64,000 nucleotides of DNA from positions 2,170,001 through 2,234,000 of the forward strand of contig NZ_JACIFH010000001.1 in NCBI RefSeq assembly GCF_014197265.1, in the 5' to 3' direction. A program made the position numbers and the translations under genes. The notes beneath the pieces were generated by a model that had not been told where the DNA came from, ran no database searches, and was given only the letters and a program-made list of their open reading frames with translations. Of the stretch, positions 19,396 through 28,062 are shown piece after piece. Each line of letters starts with the position of its first letter. Position 1 is the first letter of the stretch. The DNA comes from Microbacterium invictum (GTDB taxonomy: Bacteria; Actinomycetota; Actinomycetes; Actinomycetales; Microbacteriaceae).

Positions 19396-22300
19396 GTGAG
19401 AACCCGAACGTCCCGCGTCCTCTCCGCCCTCATCGCCGCGACGGCGCTCGCACTCGCTCCGGTCGTGGCGCCGGCCGCCGTCGCAGCACCGGCGCCTTCT
19501 GAGCCGCCCGTTCCCGAGGGGCACGCCGTCGTCTCGTGGAGCGATTTCGAGGGCGCCGGCGTCGACCCGTGGACGGTGCGAGGCTCCGGCACGCTCGCCC
19601 TCGACGCCGATGCGCACTCCGGTGCGCAGGCGCTGAAGATCACCGGGCGTACGGCGAGCTGGAACGGCCCGGCGCTCCCCGGCTCGCTTCTGGCAGAAGG
19701 CACCTATCACGTCTCCGGCTGGGTCAAGCTCGCCGCCGGTCAGACCCCCGCCGAGCTCAATTTCGGCGTCAACCAGCCCGGTGCCGGCAACGAGTACCCC
19801 TGGGTCGGTTCGCGCACCGCGGTGACCGACGCAGAGTGGGTCGAGCTGGCCGGCGACTTCACCGTCGACCCCGACCATCTGCCCACTGCGCTGTATCTCG
19901 AGTCCACGAGCGCGACCGCCGAGTTCCTGGTCGACGACGTGCTCATCAGCCAAGCGGCCCCCGAGACCTGCGAGCCGACCGTGACACCGGTCGTCAGCGC
20001 CGACTTCACCGACGCCGCACTGCCCGCCGAGCTCCGTCAGAGCGGCGGTGGCGCGGGCACGCTCACCTTTGCCGACGGGGCGCTCATGGTCAACGACCGC
20101 GACGCCGACTACGTGGGGATCGAAACGGTGCCGGGGCTCCTCGAGACCGGGACGGAGTACACGGTCAGCGCCAAAGTGAAGCTCGCGCCCGAGACGCCGG
20201 CGACGCAAGCACGGTGGATCGGCTTCCCCGGCTACAACTGGGTCGGAAACGCCGACGTGACCGCCGGCGATTGGACGACGATCACCGGGACCTGGGTCTC
20301 CCCCACCGCCGACGATCCCTCGACGATCCGGTTCTACATCGGCACGCAGGACATCACCGGCGTCGCCGCCTACACCTACCTCGTCGACGACGTCCTCATC
20401 ACCGCCACGGTCGACGAGTGCGACGAAGGCCCGGCGCAGGAGCCCGGCACGGTCCTCATCGACGAGGACTTCGAGGACGAGGACCTCGGCGGCTGGTTCG
20501 CCCGCCAGGGTGGCGATTCCACGAACCCGACGGTGAGCGTCGTCGCCGGCGGCGCTGCCGGCACCGGCTTCGCGGCGCAGGTCTCCGACCGCACCCACGA
20601 GGGCGACGGCGTTCAGTTCGACGTCAAGGACGTGCTGCTTCCCGGTGAGACCTACGAGCTCGAGGCCTACGTGCGGTTCGCACCCGGCGCGGAGGTCGGC
20701 CGCGGCCTGACCGTCTCGATGCGCACCGTCACCGGCACCTCGCAGGCCTTCGGCAACCTGATCCAGGTCGAAGACGCGACCGCGACGGGCTGGACGAAGG
20801 TCGCCGGCCGGTTCACGGTGCCGAGCTACGACACGAACGCGGAGCTGTACGTCGAAGCGCGCTACAACAGCGGCAACACGTCCACCTTCCTCGTCGATGA
20901 GATCACGGTGCGGGTGCCCGAGCCCGACCTGGTCGACACGAGCCTGGTGCCCGTGAAGGACACCGTGGACTTCCCCGCCGGCGTCGCGATCGACTCCCGC
21001 GAGACCACCGGAGCGGCCGCCGAGCTGCTGCTGCACCACTTCGACCAGATCACTCCCGAGAACCACATGAAGGTCGAGGCCTGGTATGACGCGGACGGCG
21101 ACTTCCAGCGTCACGCCGAGGCCACGGCCCTGCTCGACTTCGCGCAGGCCAACGAGCTCGGTCTCTACGGGCACGTGCTGGTGTGGCATTCGCAGACACC
21201 GGACTGGTTCTTCCAGGACGACACCGGCCGCGAGCTGACGGCGTCCGACGCCGACAAGCAGCTCCTGCGCGACCGCCTGGCCCGGCACATCGACGACATC
21301 GCGAGCTCCATCGCCGCTGAGTACGGCCCGTACGGCTCGGACACCAACCCGATCATCGGCTGGGACGTCGTCAACGAGGTCGTCGCCGACCAGACCACCT
21401 CCGACGGACTCCGCACGAGCCGCTGGTACCAGGTGCTCGGCGAGGAGTACATCCACCTGGCGTTCGAGCTGGCCGACGCGGCCTTCAACGAGACATATGC
21501 CGCAGACGGCATTGACCGTCCGGTGAAGCTGTTCATCAACGACTACAACACCGAGCAGGATCGCAAGGGCGCGCAGTACGAAGCGCTCGTGAAGAGGCTG
21601 CTGGATGCCGGGGTCCCCCTCGACGGGGTCGGCCACCAGTTCCACGTGTCGATCAACACCGCCATCGCCTCGCTCGACGCGGCGCTGGACCGCTTCGAGG
21701 GTCTCGGACTGCTGCAGGAGGTCACCGAGCTCGACGTCACGATCAATCCGGCGACCGAGCCCAACCTCATCCGCCAGGGTCACTTCTACCGCGACGTGTT
21801 CACCCTGCTGCGCGACTACGACGCGTCCGCACCGGCGGAAGAGAAGATCTTCGCCGCGACGGTGTGGGGACTCACCGACACCCGCTCGTGGCGCGCCGAG
21901 CAGCAGCCGCTCCTGTTCACCGGCGACCTGCAGGCCAAGCCCGCCTACTTCGGCGCGGTCGATGACGCCGACGGGCTGCCGGCCCTGGTGACGACCGCGA
22001 ACGTGTTCGGCGGCGACGTCGCGCTGGAAGACGGCTTCACCGACGCGATCGAGTGGAAGAACCTCCCCGAGAACCCGCTGACCTCGGATGCCGGGGGCTT
22101 CCAGACCCGCTGGAACGACGATCACCTGACGGTGCTCGTGCGCACCACGGCGGACCCCGAGCGGATCGAGTTCACCTACGGTGACCAGGAGCTCTTCTAC
22201 GAGGAGGGGGTCGCCGGCTCGGTCGCCGGCATCCACTCCGCCGTCGGCGGACAGCACTTCATCGCGGTGCACCTGCCGCACGAGGGCGCCGCCGTCGGGT

Positions 22301-23529
22301 CATCCACCACGTTCGACGTGCGGGTGATCGCCGCGGGCGTGGTCGCCGGGGCGTGGAACTCACCCGGCGCGACCGGTCGGCTCACGTTCCTCGAGCCGCT
22401 GTCGTTCCTGGAGATCCCGCAGCTGCCGGCGCCGACCGTCGACGGGACCGTCGACGACGCATGGGCCGATGCGGCGGTCGTCACCACCGCGCGGACCGTG
22501 GAGGGCAGCGCCGAGGGCGCGAAGGCGCAGGTGCGCACGCTCTGGGACGACCAGCGGCTGTACGTCCTGTTCGACGTGACCGACCCCGTCATCGACAGCA
22601 GCAACAGCGACCCCTGGAACCAGGACTCGGTCGAGCTGTTCCTCGACCTGGGCAACTCGAAGTCGGGCCCCTACGGTCCGAACGACACGCAGATCCGCGT
22701 GACGCTCGACGGCGCCCTGTCGTTCGGGACGGGGGATGCCGCGGCGCAGGCCGCGCGGGTCGCCGAGCGCGCCACGGCGCTGACCGATACCGGATACGTC
22801 GTCGAGCTGGCGGTCGAGCTGGTCGGCCAGTCCGGCGGCCAGAGCGATGTGCCGCTGGGCGGGCTCGACACCTTCCACGGCATCGACTTCCAGGTCAACG
22901 ACGGTCGAGACGGTGCACGGTACGCCGTGCATACCTGGGCCGAGCCGACGGGCACGGGCTACCAGAACACCGCACGGTGGGGTGCCGCGCAGCTCGTGGC
23001 CGCGGACGACGGTGAGCCTGGGGAACCGGGCGAACCCGGAGAACCTGGCGAGCCCGGTGAGCCCGGCGAGCCCGGCGAGCCCGGTGAGCCCGGTGAGCCC
23101 GGTCAACCTGGCGAGCCCGGGGAACCGGGAGAAACCGGGGCCGCGTGGGCCACGGTCGACGTCGGCACGGGTCGCGTCGAACAGGGCGGCACGCTGCCCG
23201 TGACCCTCACCGGCCTGGAGCCGGGTCAGCAGGTCTCGGCCACGCTGTTCAGCGACCCGATCGTGATCACCGGCATCCCGGCCGCGGACGCCACTGGGCG
23301 GACCGCGTTCACCGTGGCGATCCCGGCGGATCTGCCGCTGGGCACGCATACCCTCGTGATCGAGTCGGGCGATCTCGACGCGATCAGCGTCACCGTCACC
23401 GTCGTCGCCCCCGGTCAGCTGGCGGTCACCGGGGCCCAGGTGCCGTGGGGCATCGCGCTCGCGGCTGCCGTGCTGCTCACGCTCGGCGGCCTGCTGGTGT
23501 ACCTCCGCCCCCGCAGCCGGATGAGCTGA
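19396..23529 (+). CDS. Cell-surface multidomain GH10 endo-xylanase with sorting signal
   Basis: A 1377-residue secreted enzyme with GTG start at 19396 behind AAAGGAGCG. Order: signal peptide (about 1-35), three CBM4/9-type carbohydrate-binding modules (about 45-190, 192-350, 352-515), GH10 barrel (about 519-865) with acid/base E661 in WDVVNEVV and nucleophile E778 in VTELDV, a less clear beta-rich region, a CBM9-like module (about 1014-1200), a Gly-Glu-Pro triplet linker (about 1206-1247) and an Ig-like module. The C-terminus has LAVTG (1342-1346), a hydrophobic helix and a basic tail, the arrangement of class E sortase substrates. It depolymerises xylan at the cell surface. It follows the LacI gene and ends in a strong hairpin. 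Confidence 0.95.
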   Translation: MRTRTSRVLSALIAATALALAPVVAPAAVAAPAPSEPPVPEGHAVVSWSDFEGAGVDPWTVRGSGTLALDADAHSGAQALKITGRTASWNGPALPGSLLAEGTYHVSGWVKLAAGQTPAELNFGVNQPGAGNEYPWVGSRTAVTDAEWVELAGDFTVDPDHLPTALYLESTSATAEFLVDDVLISQAAPETCEPTVTPVVSADFTDAALPAELRQSGGGAGTLTFADGALMVNDRDADYVGIETVPGLLETGTEYTVSAKVKLAPETPATQARWIGFPGYNWVGNADVTAGDWTTITGTWVSPTADDPSTIRFYIGTQDITGVAAYTYLVDDVLITATVDECDEGPAQEPGTVLIDEDFEDEDLGGWFARQGGDSTNPTVSVVAGGAAGTGFAAQVSDRTHEGDGVQFDVKDVLLPGETYELEAYVRFAPGAEVGRGLTVSMRTVTGTSQAFGNLIQVEDATATGWTKVAGRFTVPSYDTNAELYVEARYNSGNTSTFLVDEITVRVPEPDLVDTSLVPVKDTVDFPAGVAIDSRETTGAAAELLLHHFDQITPENHMKVEAWYDADGDFQRHAEATALLDFAQANELGLYGHVLVWHSQTPDWFFQDDTGRELTASDADKQLLRDRLARHIDDIASSIAAEYGPYGSDTNPIIGWDVVNEVVADQTTSDGLRTSRWYQVLGEEYIHLAFELADAAFNETYAADGIDRPVKLFINDYNTEQDRKGAQYEALVKRLLDAGVPLDGVGHQFHVSINTAIASLDAALDRFEGLGLLQEVTELDVTINPATEPNLIRQGHFYRDVFTLLRDYDASAPAEEKIFAATVWGLTDTRSWRAEQQPLLFTGDLQAKPAYFGAVDDADGLPALVTTANVFGGDVALEDGFTDAIEWKNLPENPLTSDAGGFQTRWNDDHLTVLVRTTADPERIEFTYGDQELFYEEGVAGSVAGIHSAVGGQHFIAVHLPHEGAAVGSSTTFDVRVIAAGVVAGAWNSPGATGRLTFLEPLSFLEIPQLPAPTVDGTVDDAWADAAVVTTARTVEGSAEGAKAQVRTLWDDQRLYVLFDVTDPVIDSSNSDPWNQDSVELFLDLGNSKSGPYGPNDTQIRVTLDGALSFGTGDAAAQAARVAERATALTDTGYVVELAVELVGQSGGQSDVPLGGLDTFHGIDFQVNDGRDGARYAVHTWAEPTGTGYQNTARWGAAQLVAADDGEPGEPGEPGEPGEPGEPGEPGEPGEPGEPGQPGEPGEPGETGAAWATVDVGTGRVEQGGTLPVTLTGLEPGQQVSATLFSDPIVITGIPAADATGRTAFTVAIPADLPLGTHTLVIESGDLDAISVTVTVVAPGQLAVTGAQVPWGIALAAAVLLTLGGLLVYLRPRSRMS

Positions 23530-23547
23530 CCCGAACAGCTCATCCTC

Positions 23548-23576
23548 GGGGCCCGCGGCACAGCGCCGCGGGCCCC
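23548..23576 (+). terminator. Hairpin terminator after the xylanase
   Basis: A perfect 12-bp stem, GGGGCCCGCGGC (23548-23559) and GCCGCGGGCCCC (23565-23576), with a 5-base loop, begins 18 bases after the xylanase stop. There is only a short TT after the stem, as is common in high-GC genomes. Confidence 0.8.
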
Positions 23577-23660
23577 TTCGGACGTGTGCGCGGCGTCGCG
23601 CCCGGCAACGTTGGTTCAGGCGGGACCACATCCCGGCATCCAATTACACCGGCGATCACG

Positions 23661-23716
23661 CGCTCAGCAGTCGCTTCGGAACAGTCCGCTGGGCGCACAC
23701 TGTGCGCAACCGACTG
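23661..23716. repeat. 56-bp structured element, copy 1
   Basis: Starts CGCTCAGCAGTCGCTT and ends in CGACTG, so CAGTCG (23668) and CGACTG (23711-23716) form an inverted pair 49 bases end to end. A second copy at 31430-31485 has the same length, the same ends and an ACTGTGC block at the same place; 32 of the 49 inner positions agree. It lies between the two convergent terminators of the xylanase and GH3 genes. Nature unknown. Confidence 0.6.
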
Positions 23717-23723
23717 GCGAACC

Positions 23724-23768
23724 GGGCACACCGAACCCGGGGCACACCGAACCGGGGCACACCGAACC
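23724..23768. repeat. Short direct repeat, three copies
   Basis: The 14-mer GGGCACACCGAACC occurs at 23724, 23740 and 23755, spaced 16 and 15 bases apart, in the gap between the xylanase and the GH3 gene. It encodes nothing recognisable and probably arose by slippage. Confidence 0.7.
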
Positions 23769-23783
23769 CTCGGCACACGCAGA

Positions 23784-23813
23784 AGGGCCGGGAGCGAAGA
23801 TACTCCCGGCCCT
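23784..23813 (-). terminator. Hairpin terminator after the GH3 gene
   Basis: A perfect 11-bp stem, AGGGCCGGGAG (23784-23794) and CTCCCGGCCCT (23803-23813), with an 8-base loop, lies 18 bases past the GH3 stop on the minus strand. It would end the ABC transporter-GH3 operon. With the xylanase terminator it seals this convergent pair. Confidence 0.78.
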
Positions 23814-23831
23814 GTCAAACCGCGGCCCCCG

Positions 23832-26222
23832 CTAGACGGAGGTCACCGCCACCGTGGGCGCGAGCGCACGGGTGTGGTCGACCACTCGCGTGTCGCCCAC
23901 CACCCGGAGCGTGACGGTCGAGGCGAGATCTCCGCTGGAACGTCCTGCACTGAGGACGATCTCGCCGGCATCGACGATGCGCTCCATCGCACGTCCCGTG
24001 TACGCGAACAGGTCGGCCGACACACCGAAGCGCACCTCGACCGTGTCCCCTGCCGCCAGCGGTACGCGCACGTAGCCGATCAGGCGCTGCACCGGACGCG
24101 GGGTCTGGGCGACCGGATCGTGCACATACAGCTGCACGACATCGACCCCGTCACGGTCCCCCGTGTTCGTAACGCGCAGCGACACCGTGACGGTGCCGTC
24201 GGTCGCGATCTCCGAGACATCGGCCTCGAGGTCGGTGTGGGAGAACGTCGTGTACGTGAGACCGTGCCCGAAGGGGAAGGCGGCCGACGGGTCGATGTTC
24301 GAGACGCCGCTCTTTCGTGCCAGCGGCACGGCCAGGTAGGTCGACGGTTGCGCGCCGGCGCTGGCCGGAACGCTTACCGGGAGACGTCCGCTCGGGTTGA
24401 TCCGGCCGGACAGCACGCCGGCCAGGGCGGGTGTGCCCTCCTCGCCGGCGAAGAAGGCCTCGACGATCGCCGCGGCATCCGTCACCGCACTGCCCAGCGC
24501 GTAGGGGCGCCCGGCGAGCAGCGTGACGACCGTCGGCGTGCCGGCAGCCACCACCGCGTCCATCAACTCCTGCTGGGCTCCGGGCAGTGTGAGGTCGGCG
24601 ACATCGCAGCCTTCGCCGCTCGTGCCGCGACCGAACAGCCCCGCACGATCGCCCAGCGCGAGGATGACCACATCGGCCTCCCGCGCGGCTGCCAGCGCCT
24701 CGTCGAAGTCGCGCTCTCCGCCGTCGACGCTCGTGCCCTGCGCGTACGTGATCTCGGCGTCCGGAAACTCCCTGCGCAGTGAGTCGAGCAGGGTCGGCAG
24801 GGCGATCCCGGCCCCGAACTCGGGGTGATGGATGCCGACGTGCAGCGGGAAGGAATAGCAGCCCAGCACGGCATAAGGGTCATCGCCGTTGGGTCCGATG
24901 ACCGCGATGCGCCGGGGCGAGCGCAGCGGCAGGGTGCCGTCGTTGTGCAGCAGCACGATGGCCTGCTCGGCGAGGCGGCGCGCGAGCGCGCGGTTGGAGG
25001 CCGGGTCGAGGTCGACCGTTCCGCGGACCTCGTCGGCACCGGCATCCATTCGCCCGGCGAGCACGGCGGGAACATACCCGGCGTCGCCGTCGAGGAGGCC
25101 GAGCTCGATCTTCTGCGCCAGCACGCGCCGCAGGGCCCGGTCGATGAGCGCTTCGGGGACCACACCCTCGCGCACGGCGGCGACCAGATCGGGGCCGAAC
25201 GTCTTGCGGCCGGGGAGCTCGACGTCGATGCCGGCCTTCAGCGCCTGATGCGCGGCATCGGTCCAATCCTCGGCGACACCGTGCTGGGTCAGCAGGAACG
25301 CGATGGCGAAGTAGTCGGCCACGACGGTGCCGTCAAAGCCCCACGTGTCACGCAGCAGACCGGTCAGCAGCGATTCGTCGGCGGCCGAGGGCACGCCGTC
25401 GAGGTCGGTGTAGGAGTTCATGACGCTGCGCACGCCGCTCTCGCGGATGGCCATCTCGAACGGCGGCAGGATCACGTCGTTCAGCTCACGACGCCCGATC
25501 GACACGGGCGCGAGGTTGCGCCCGGCCTTGGACGCGGAGTACCCCGCGAAGTGCTTGAGCGTCGCGACCACACCGGCCGATTCGATGCCCTTCACATAGG
25601 CCGTCGCGATCGTGCCGACCAGCAGCGGGTCTTCGCCGATGGTCTCTTCGACCCGGCCCCAGCGCGCGTCGCGCACGACGTCGAGCACGGGCGCGAGGCC
25701 CTGGTGCACGCCCATCTTGCGCATGTCGGCGCCGATCCGCTCCCCCATCTCCTGCACGATCTCGGGCGACCACGAGGCGCCCCACGACAGTGGCACCGGG
25801 TAGGCGGTGGCGCCCCAGGCCGCGAAGCCCGCGAGACACTCCTCGTGCGCGAGGGCCGGAATGCCCAGCCGCGATTCGGCGACGATGCGCTGCTGCGTGC
25901 GCAGGAGCGAGACGGCGCCGGCGGCGGGGTCGACCGGGACCGTCCCGTACGTGCGGGTGAGCTGGCCCAGACCCAGCGGCGCGATGGTGTCGAGGTCGAC
26001 GTCCTCGGTCATCTCGTTCTGGTTCGGTGCGACCTCTGCGCCGTCGTTGGACGCGGCGATCCAGATGCCGTACAGCTGGGCGATCTTCTCCTCGAGCGTG
26101 AGCTCGGCCACGAGGGCGTCGACCCGTTCGGCGGCCGGCCGCTCGGCGTCGCGCCACGGCGCGGCGGCTGAGGTTTCGTGCACCGGCATCCCTTCATTCG
26201 TAGAGGTATCGGACACTGTCAT
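23832..26222 (-). CDS. GH3 beta-xylosidase/beta-glucosidase
   Basis: A 796-residue family 3 glycoside hydrolase without signal peptide, so it acts on imported oligosaccharides. The barrel contains AHEECLAG, the KHFAGY motif (K223, H224) and the nucleophile in TVVADYF (D303). The alpha/beta sandwich domain (about 390-620) is followed by a fibronectin III-like domain (VTVSLRVTNTGDRDGVDVVQLYV). Its start at 26222 overlaps the permease stop (ATGA), and an ATG at 26189 with a similar AAGGG is an alternative. It is the last gene of the sugar importer operon, which favours xylo-oligosaccharides as substrate. Confidence 0.93.
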   Translation of the reverse strand: MTVSDTSTNEGMPVHETSAAAPWRDAERPAAERVDALVAELTLEEKIAQLYGIWIAASNDGAEVAPNQNEMTEDVDLDTIAPLGLGQLTRTYGTVPVDPAAGAVSLLRTQQRIVAESRLGIPALAHEECLAGFAAWGATAYPVPLSWGASWSPEIVQEMGERIGADMRKMGVHQGLAPVLDVVRDARWGRVEETIGEDPLLVGTIATAYVKGIESAGVVATLKHFAGYSASKAGRNLAPVSIGRRELNDVILPPFEMAIRESGVRSVMNSYTDLDGVPSAADESLLTGLLRDTWGFDGTVVADYFAIAFLLTQHGVAEDWTDAAHQALKAGIDVELPGRKTFGPDLVAAVREGVVPEALIDRALRRVLAQKIELGLLDGDAGYVPAVLAGRMDAGADEVRGTVDLDPASNRALARRLAEQAIVLLHNDGTLPLRSPRRIAVIGPNGDDPYAVLGCYSFPLHVGIHHPEFGAGIALPTLLDSLRREFPDAEITYAQGTSVDGGERDFDEALAAAREADVVILALGDRAGLFGRGTSGEGCDVADLTLPGAQQELMDAVVAAGTPTVVTLLAGRPYALGSAVTDAAAIVEAFFAGEEGTPALAGVLSGRINPSGRLPVSVPASAGAQPSTYLAVPLARKSGVSNIDPSAAFPFGHGLTYTTFSHTDLEADVSEIATDGTVTVSLRVTNTGDRDGVDVVQLYVHDPVAQTPRPVQRLIGYVRVPLAAGDTVEVRFGVSADLFAYTGRAMERIVDAGEIVLSAGRSSGDLASTVTLRVVGDTRVVDHTRALAPTVAVTSV

Positions 26223-27088
26223 CCCTTCACCGCTCCCGTCAGGCCACCCACGATGCGCTTTTCGGCGACGAGGAAGAACGCCAGCGCCGGGAGCATGGCC
26301 AGCGAGGTGTACGCCAGCACGGCGCCGGTGTCTTGCGAGTACTGCGTCGAGAACTGCTGCACTCCCAGCGGCAGTGTCCACAGCTCCTGCGGCAGGCCTC
26401 CGGCGGCCATCACCAGCAGCGGCAGCAGGTAGGCGTTCCAGCTGCCGATGAACGCGAGCACCCCGACGGTGATGAGGCCCGGCATCGACAGCGGAAGCAT
26501 GATCCGCCAGAAGAAGCCGATGCGGCTCGTGCCGTCGATGGATGCCGCCTCTTCGAGCTCGGCGGGAATCGCCTTCAGGAACGGCACCAGGATGATGATC
26601 GTGGTCGGCAGGGCGAACGCGATCTGCGGGATGATGACGCCCGCGAACGAACCCTGGAGCCCGATGTAGCGCAGCAGGATGCTCAGCGGCAGCGCGGCGA
26701 CCGTCAGCGGGAACATGAGCCCGGCGGCGAACAGCGAATACAGCCCTGCCCGGCCACGGAACTCGTACCGGGCCAGGACGAAGGCCGCCATGATGCCGAG
26801 CACGACGACGCCCAGCGTGGTGAGGATGCCGACGAAAGACGATGAGAACAGCGAGCCCCAGAAGCGCGGAGACGTCAGCACGTTGACGTAGCTGTCGAAG
26901 GTCCACGGGTTCGGCCAGCCGGCCGGGTTCGCGTTGAGGTCGGCGGTCGTGCGGAAGCCGCTGATCCAGACGTAGAGCACCGGCACGACCGACACGATCA
27001 CGGTGACGAACGCGACGAGGTAGACCCAGGGCTGCCCCCAGTCGAAGCCCTTGGAAGGCCTGGCGATGGTTGAAGTTGCGGTGGCCAT
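26219..27088 (-). CDS. ABC sugar transporter permease (MalG/CUT1 type)
   Basis: A 289-residue inner-membrane permease with six predicted helices and the cytoplasmic EAA loop for the ATPase (ELEEAASIDGTSRIGFFWRI). It belongs to the CUT1 subfamily for oligosaccharides. It pairs with the upstream permease (one base between stop and start) and the binding protein. No ATPase gene is present in the operon; CUT1 importers often share one MsiK-like ATPase encoded elsewhere. Its stop overlaps the GH3 start. Confidence 0.93.
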   Translation of the reverse strand: MATATSTIARPSKGFDWGQPWVYLVAFVTVIVSVVPVLYVWISGFRTTADLNANPAGWPNPWTFDSYVNVLTSPRFWGSLFSSSFVGILTTLGVVVLGIMAAFVLARYEFRGRAGLYSLFAAGLMFPLTVAALPLSILLRYIGLQGSFAGVIIPQIAFALPTTIIILVPFLKAIPAELEEAASIDGTSRIGFFWRIMLPLSMPGLITVGVLAFIGSWNAYLLPLLVMAAGGLPQELWTLPLGVQQFSTQYSQDTGAVLAYTSLAMLPALAFFLVAEKRIVGGLTGAVKG

Positions 27089-27089
27089 G

Positions 27090-28058
27090 TCAGCGCACTC
27101 CGCTCGTGATGGCGCCGGCGAGATCGCGGCGCATGATGAATCGCTGATACAGCAGGGCGACGATGAGCGAGATCACGAAGAGGATCACGGCGATCGCGCT
27201 TCCGTACCCGGGCTGGCCCTGGCCGTACTGGATCATGTAGACGGCCATGGTGTTGGTCGCTCCGACCGGTCCGCCCTTGGTGGTCACCCACACCATGTCG
27301 AACAGCTGGAGCGAGCCGATCATCGACAGGAACACCCAGATGCGGATGGTGGGTCCCAGCAGCGGGAGAGTGATGTGCCACTGGATCTGCCACCAGCTCG
27401 CGCCGTCGATCTGCGCGGCTTCCTGCAGCTCTTCGGGCACTCCCTGGAGCCCGGCGAGCATGAGCAGGATCGCGAAGCCGGCGTACTTCCAGGTCAGAAT
27501 GCCGAACATCACCCACAGCGCGATGTCGGGGTTGGCCAGCCACGGCTGGGTGAATTCGCCGAGGCCGACGGCCTCGAGCAGGGCGTTCACACCGCCGCGC
27601 GGCGACAGGAGGAGCTTCCAGCTCAGACCCGCGATGACTTCGGCCAGCACGTAGGGCACGAAGATCGCGGCACGTATGAAGGTGCGGCCGCGCAGCTTGC
27701 GGTTCAGCAGGAGCGCGATCGCGATCGCCAGCGGACCCTGCACGAGGATCGAGGCGAAGAGGATGGTGAAGTTGTTGCCGATGGCGCCCAGGAACAGCGA
27801 GTCGGTGAGGGCGCGGACGTAGTTGTCGAAGCCGATGAACCGCTCGAGCGGTGTGAGGCCGTTCCAGTTGAAGAAGCTGTAGACGGCCGCGAGCACGATC
27901 GGCAGGATCACGAACGTGAGGAACACGATCAGCGCGGGACCGGCGAACAGGCCGATCTCCAGCCACTTGCGGCGCGACCTCGAACGGCGGGTCTGGTGGG
28001 GACGTGTGGGGGCGGGGCCCGCGCTGAGCGCGGGCCCCGCCTGAGTAGTGCTGGTCAT
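27090..28058 (-). CDS. ABC sugar transporter permease (MalF/CUT1 type)
   Basis: A 322-residue permease. A basic cytoplasmic N-terminus (RRSRSRRKWLEIG, about 24-36) precedes six hydrophobic helices, and the EAA motif is EELQEAAQIDGASWWQIQWHI. The periplasmic loop VGFDNYVRAL-type segment (here FIGFDNYVRALTDS) is typical of MalF-like subunits. The ATG at 28058 lies four bases before the binding-protein stop region, so the genes are co-transcribed. It probably carries xylo-oligosaccharides, inferred from context. Confidence 0.93.
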   Translation of the reverse strand: MTSTTQAGPALSAGPAPTRPHQTRRSRSRRKWLEIGLFAGPALIVFLTFVILPIVLAAVYSFFNWNGLTPLERFIGFDNYVRALTDSLFLGAIGNNFTILFASILVQGPLAIAIALLLNRKLRGRTFIRAAIFVPYVLAEVIAGLSWKLLLSPRGGVNALLEAVGLGEFTQPWLANPDIALWVMFGILTWKYAGFAILLMLAGLQGVPEELQEAAQIDGASWWQIQWHITLPLLGPTIRIWVFLSMIGSLQLFDMVWVTTKGGPVGATNTMAVYMIQYGQGQPGYGSAIAVILFVISLIVALLYQRFIMRRDLAGAITSGVR

Positions 28059-28062
28059 GGAA

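Noticed and set aside
19327..22281. A 984-codon open frame antisense to the xylanase, and similar long antisense frames (for example 147-1700, 8930-11338, 15667-18027).
   Set aside because: In 70% GC DNA stops are rare in the shadow frames. The products are Arg/Val/Gly-rich with no recognisable domain, while the opposite strand encodes clear protein families.
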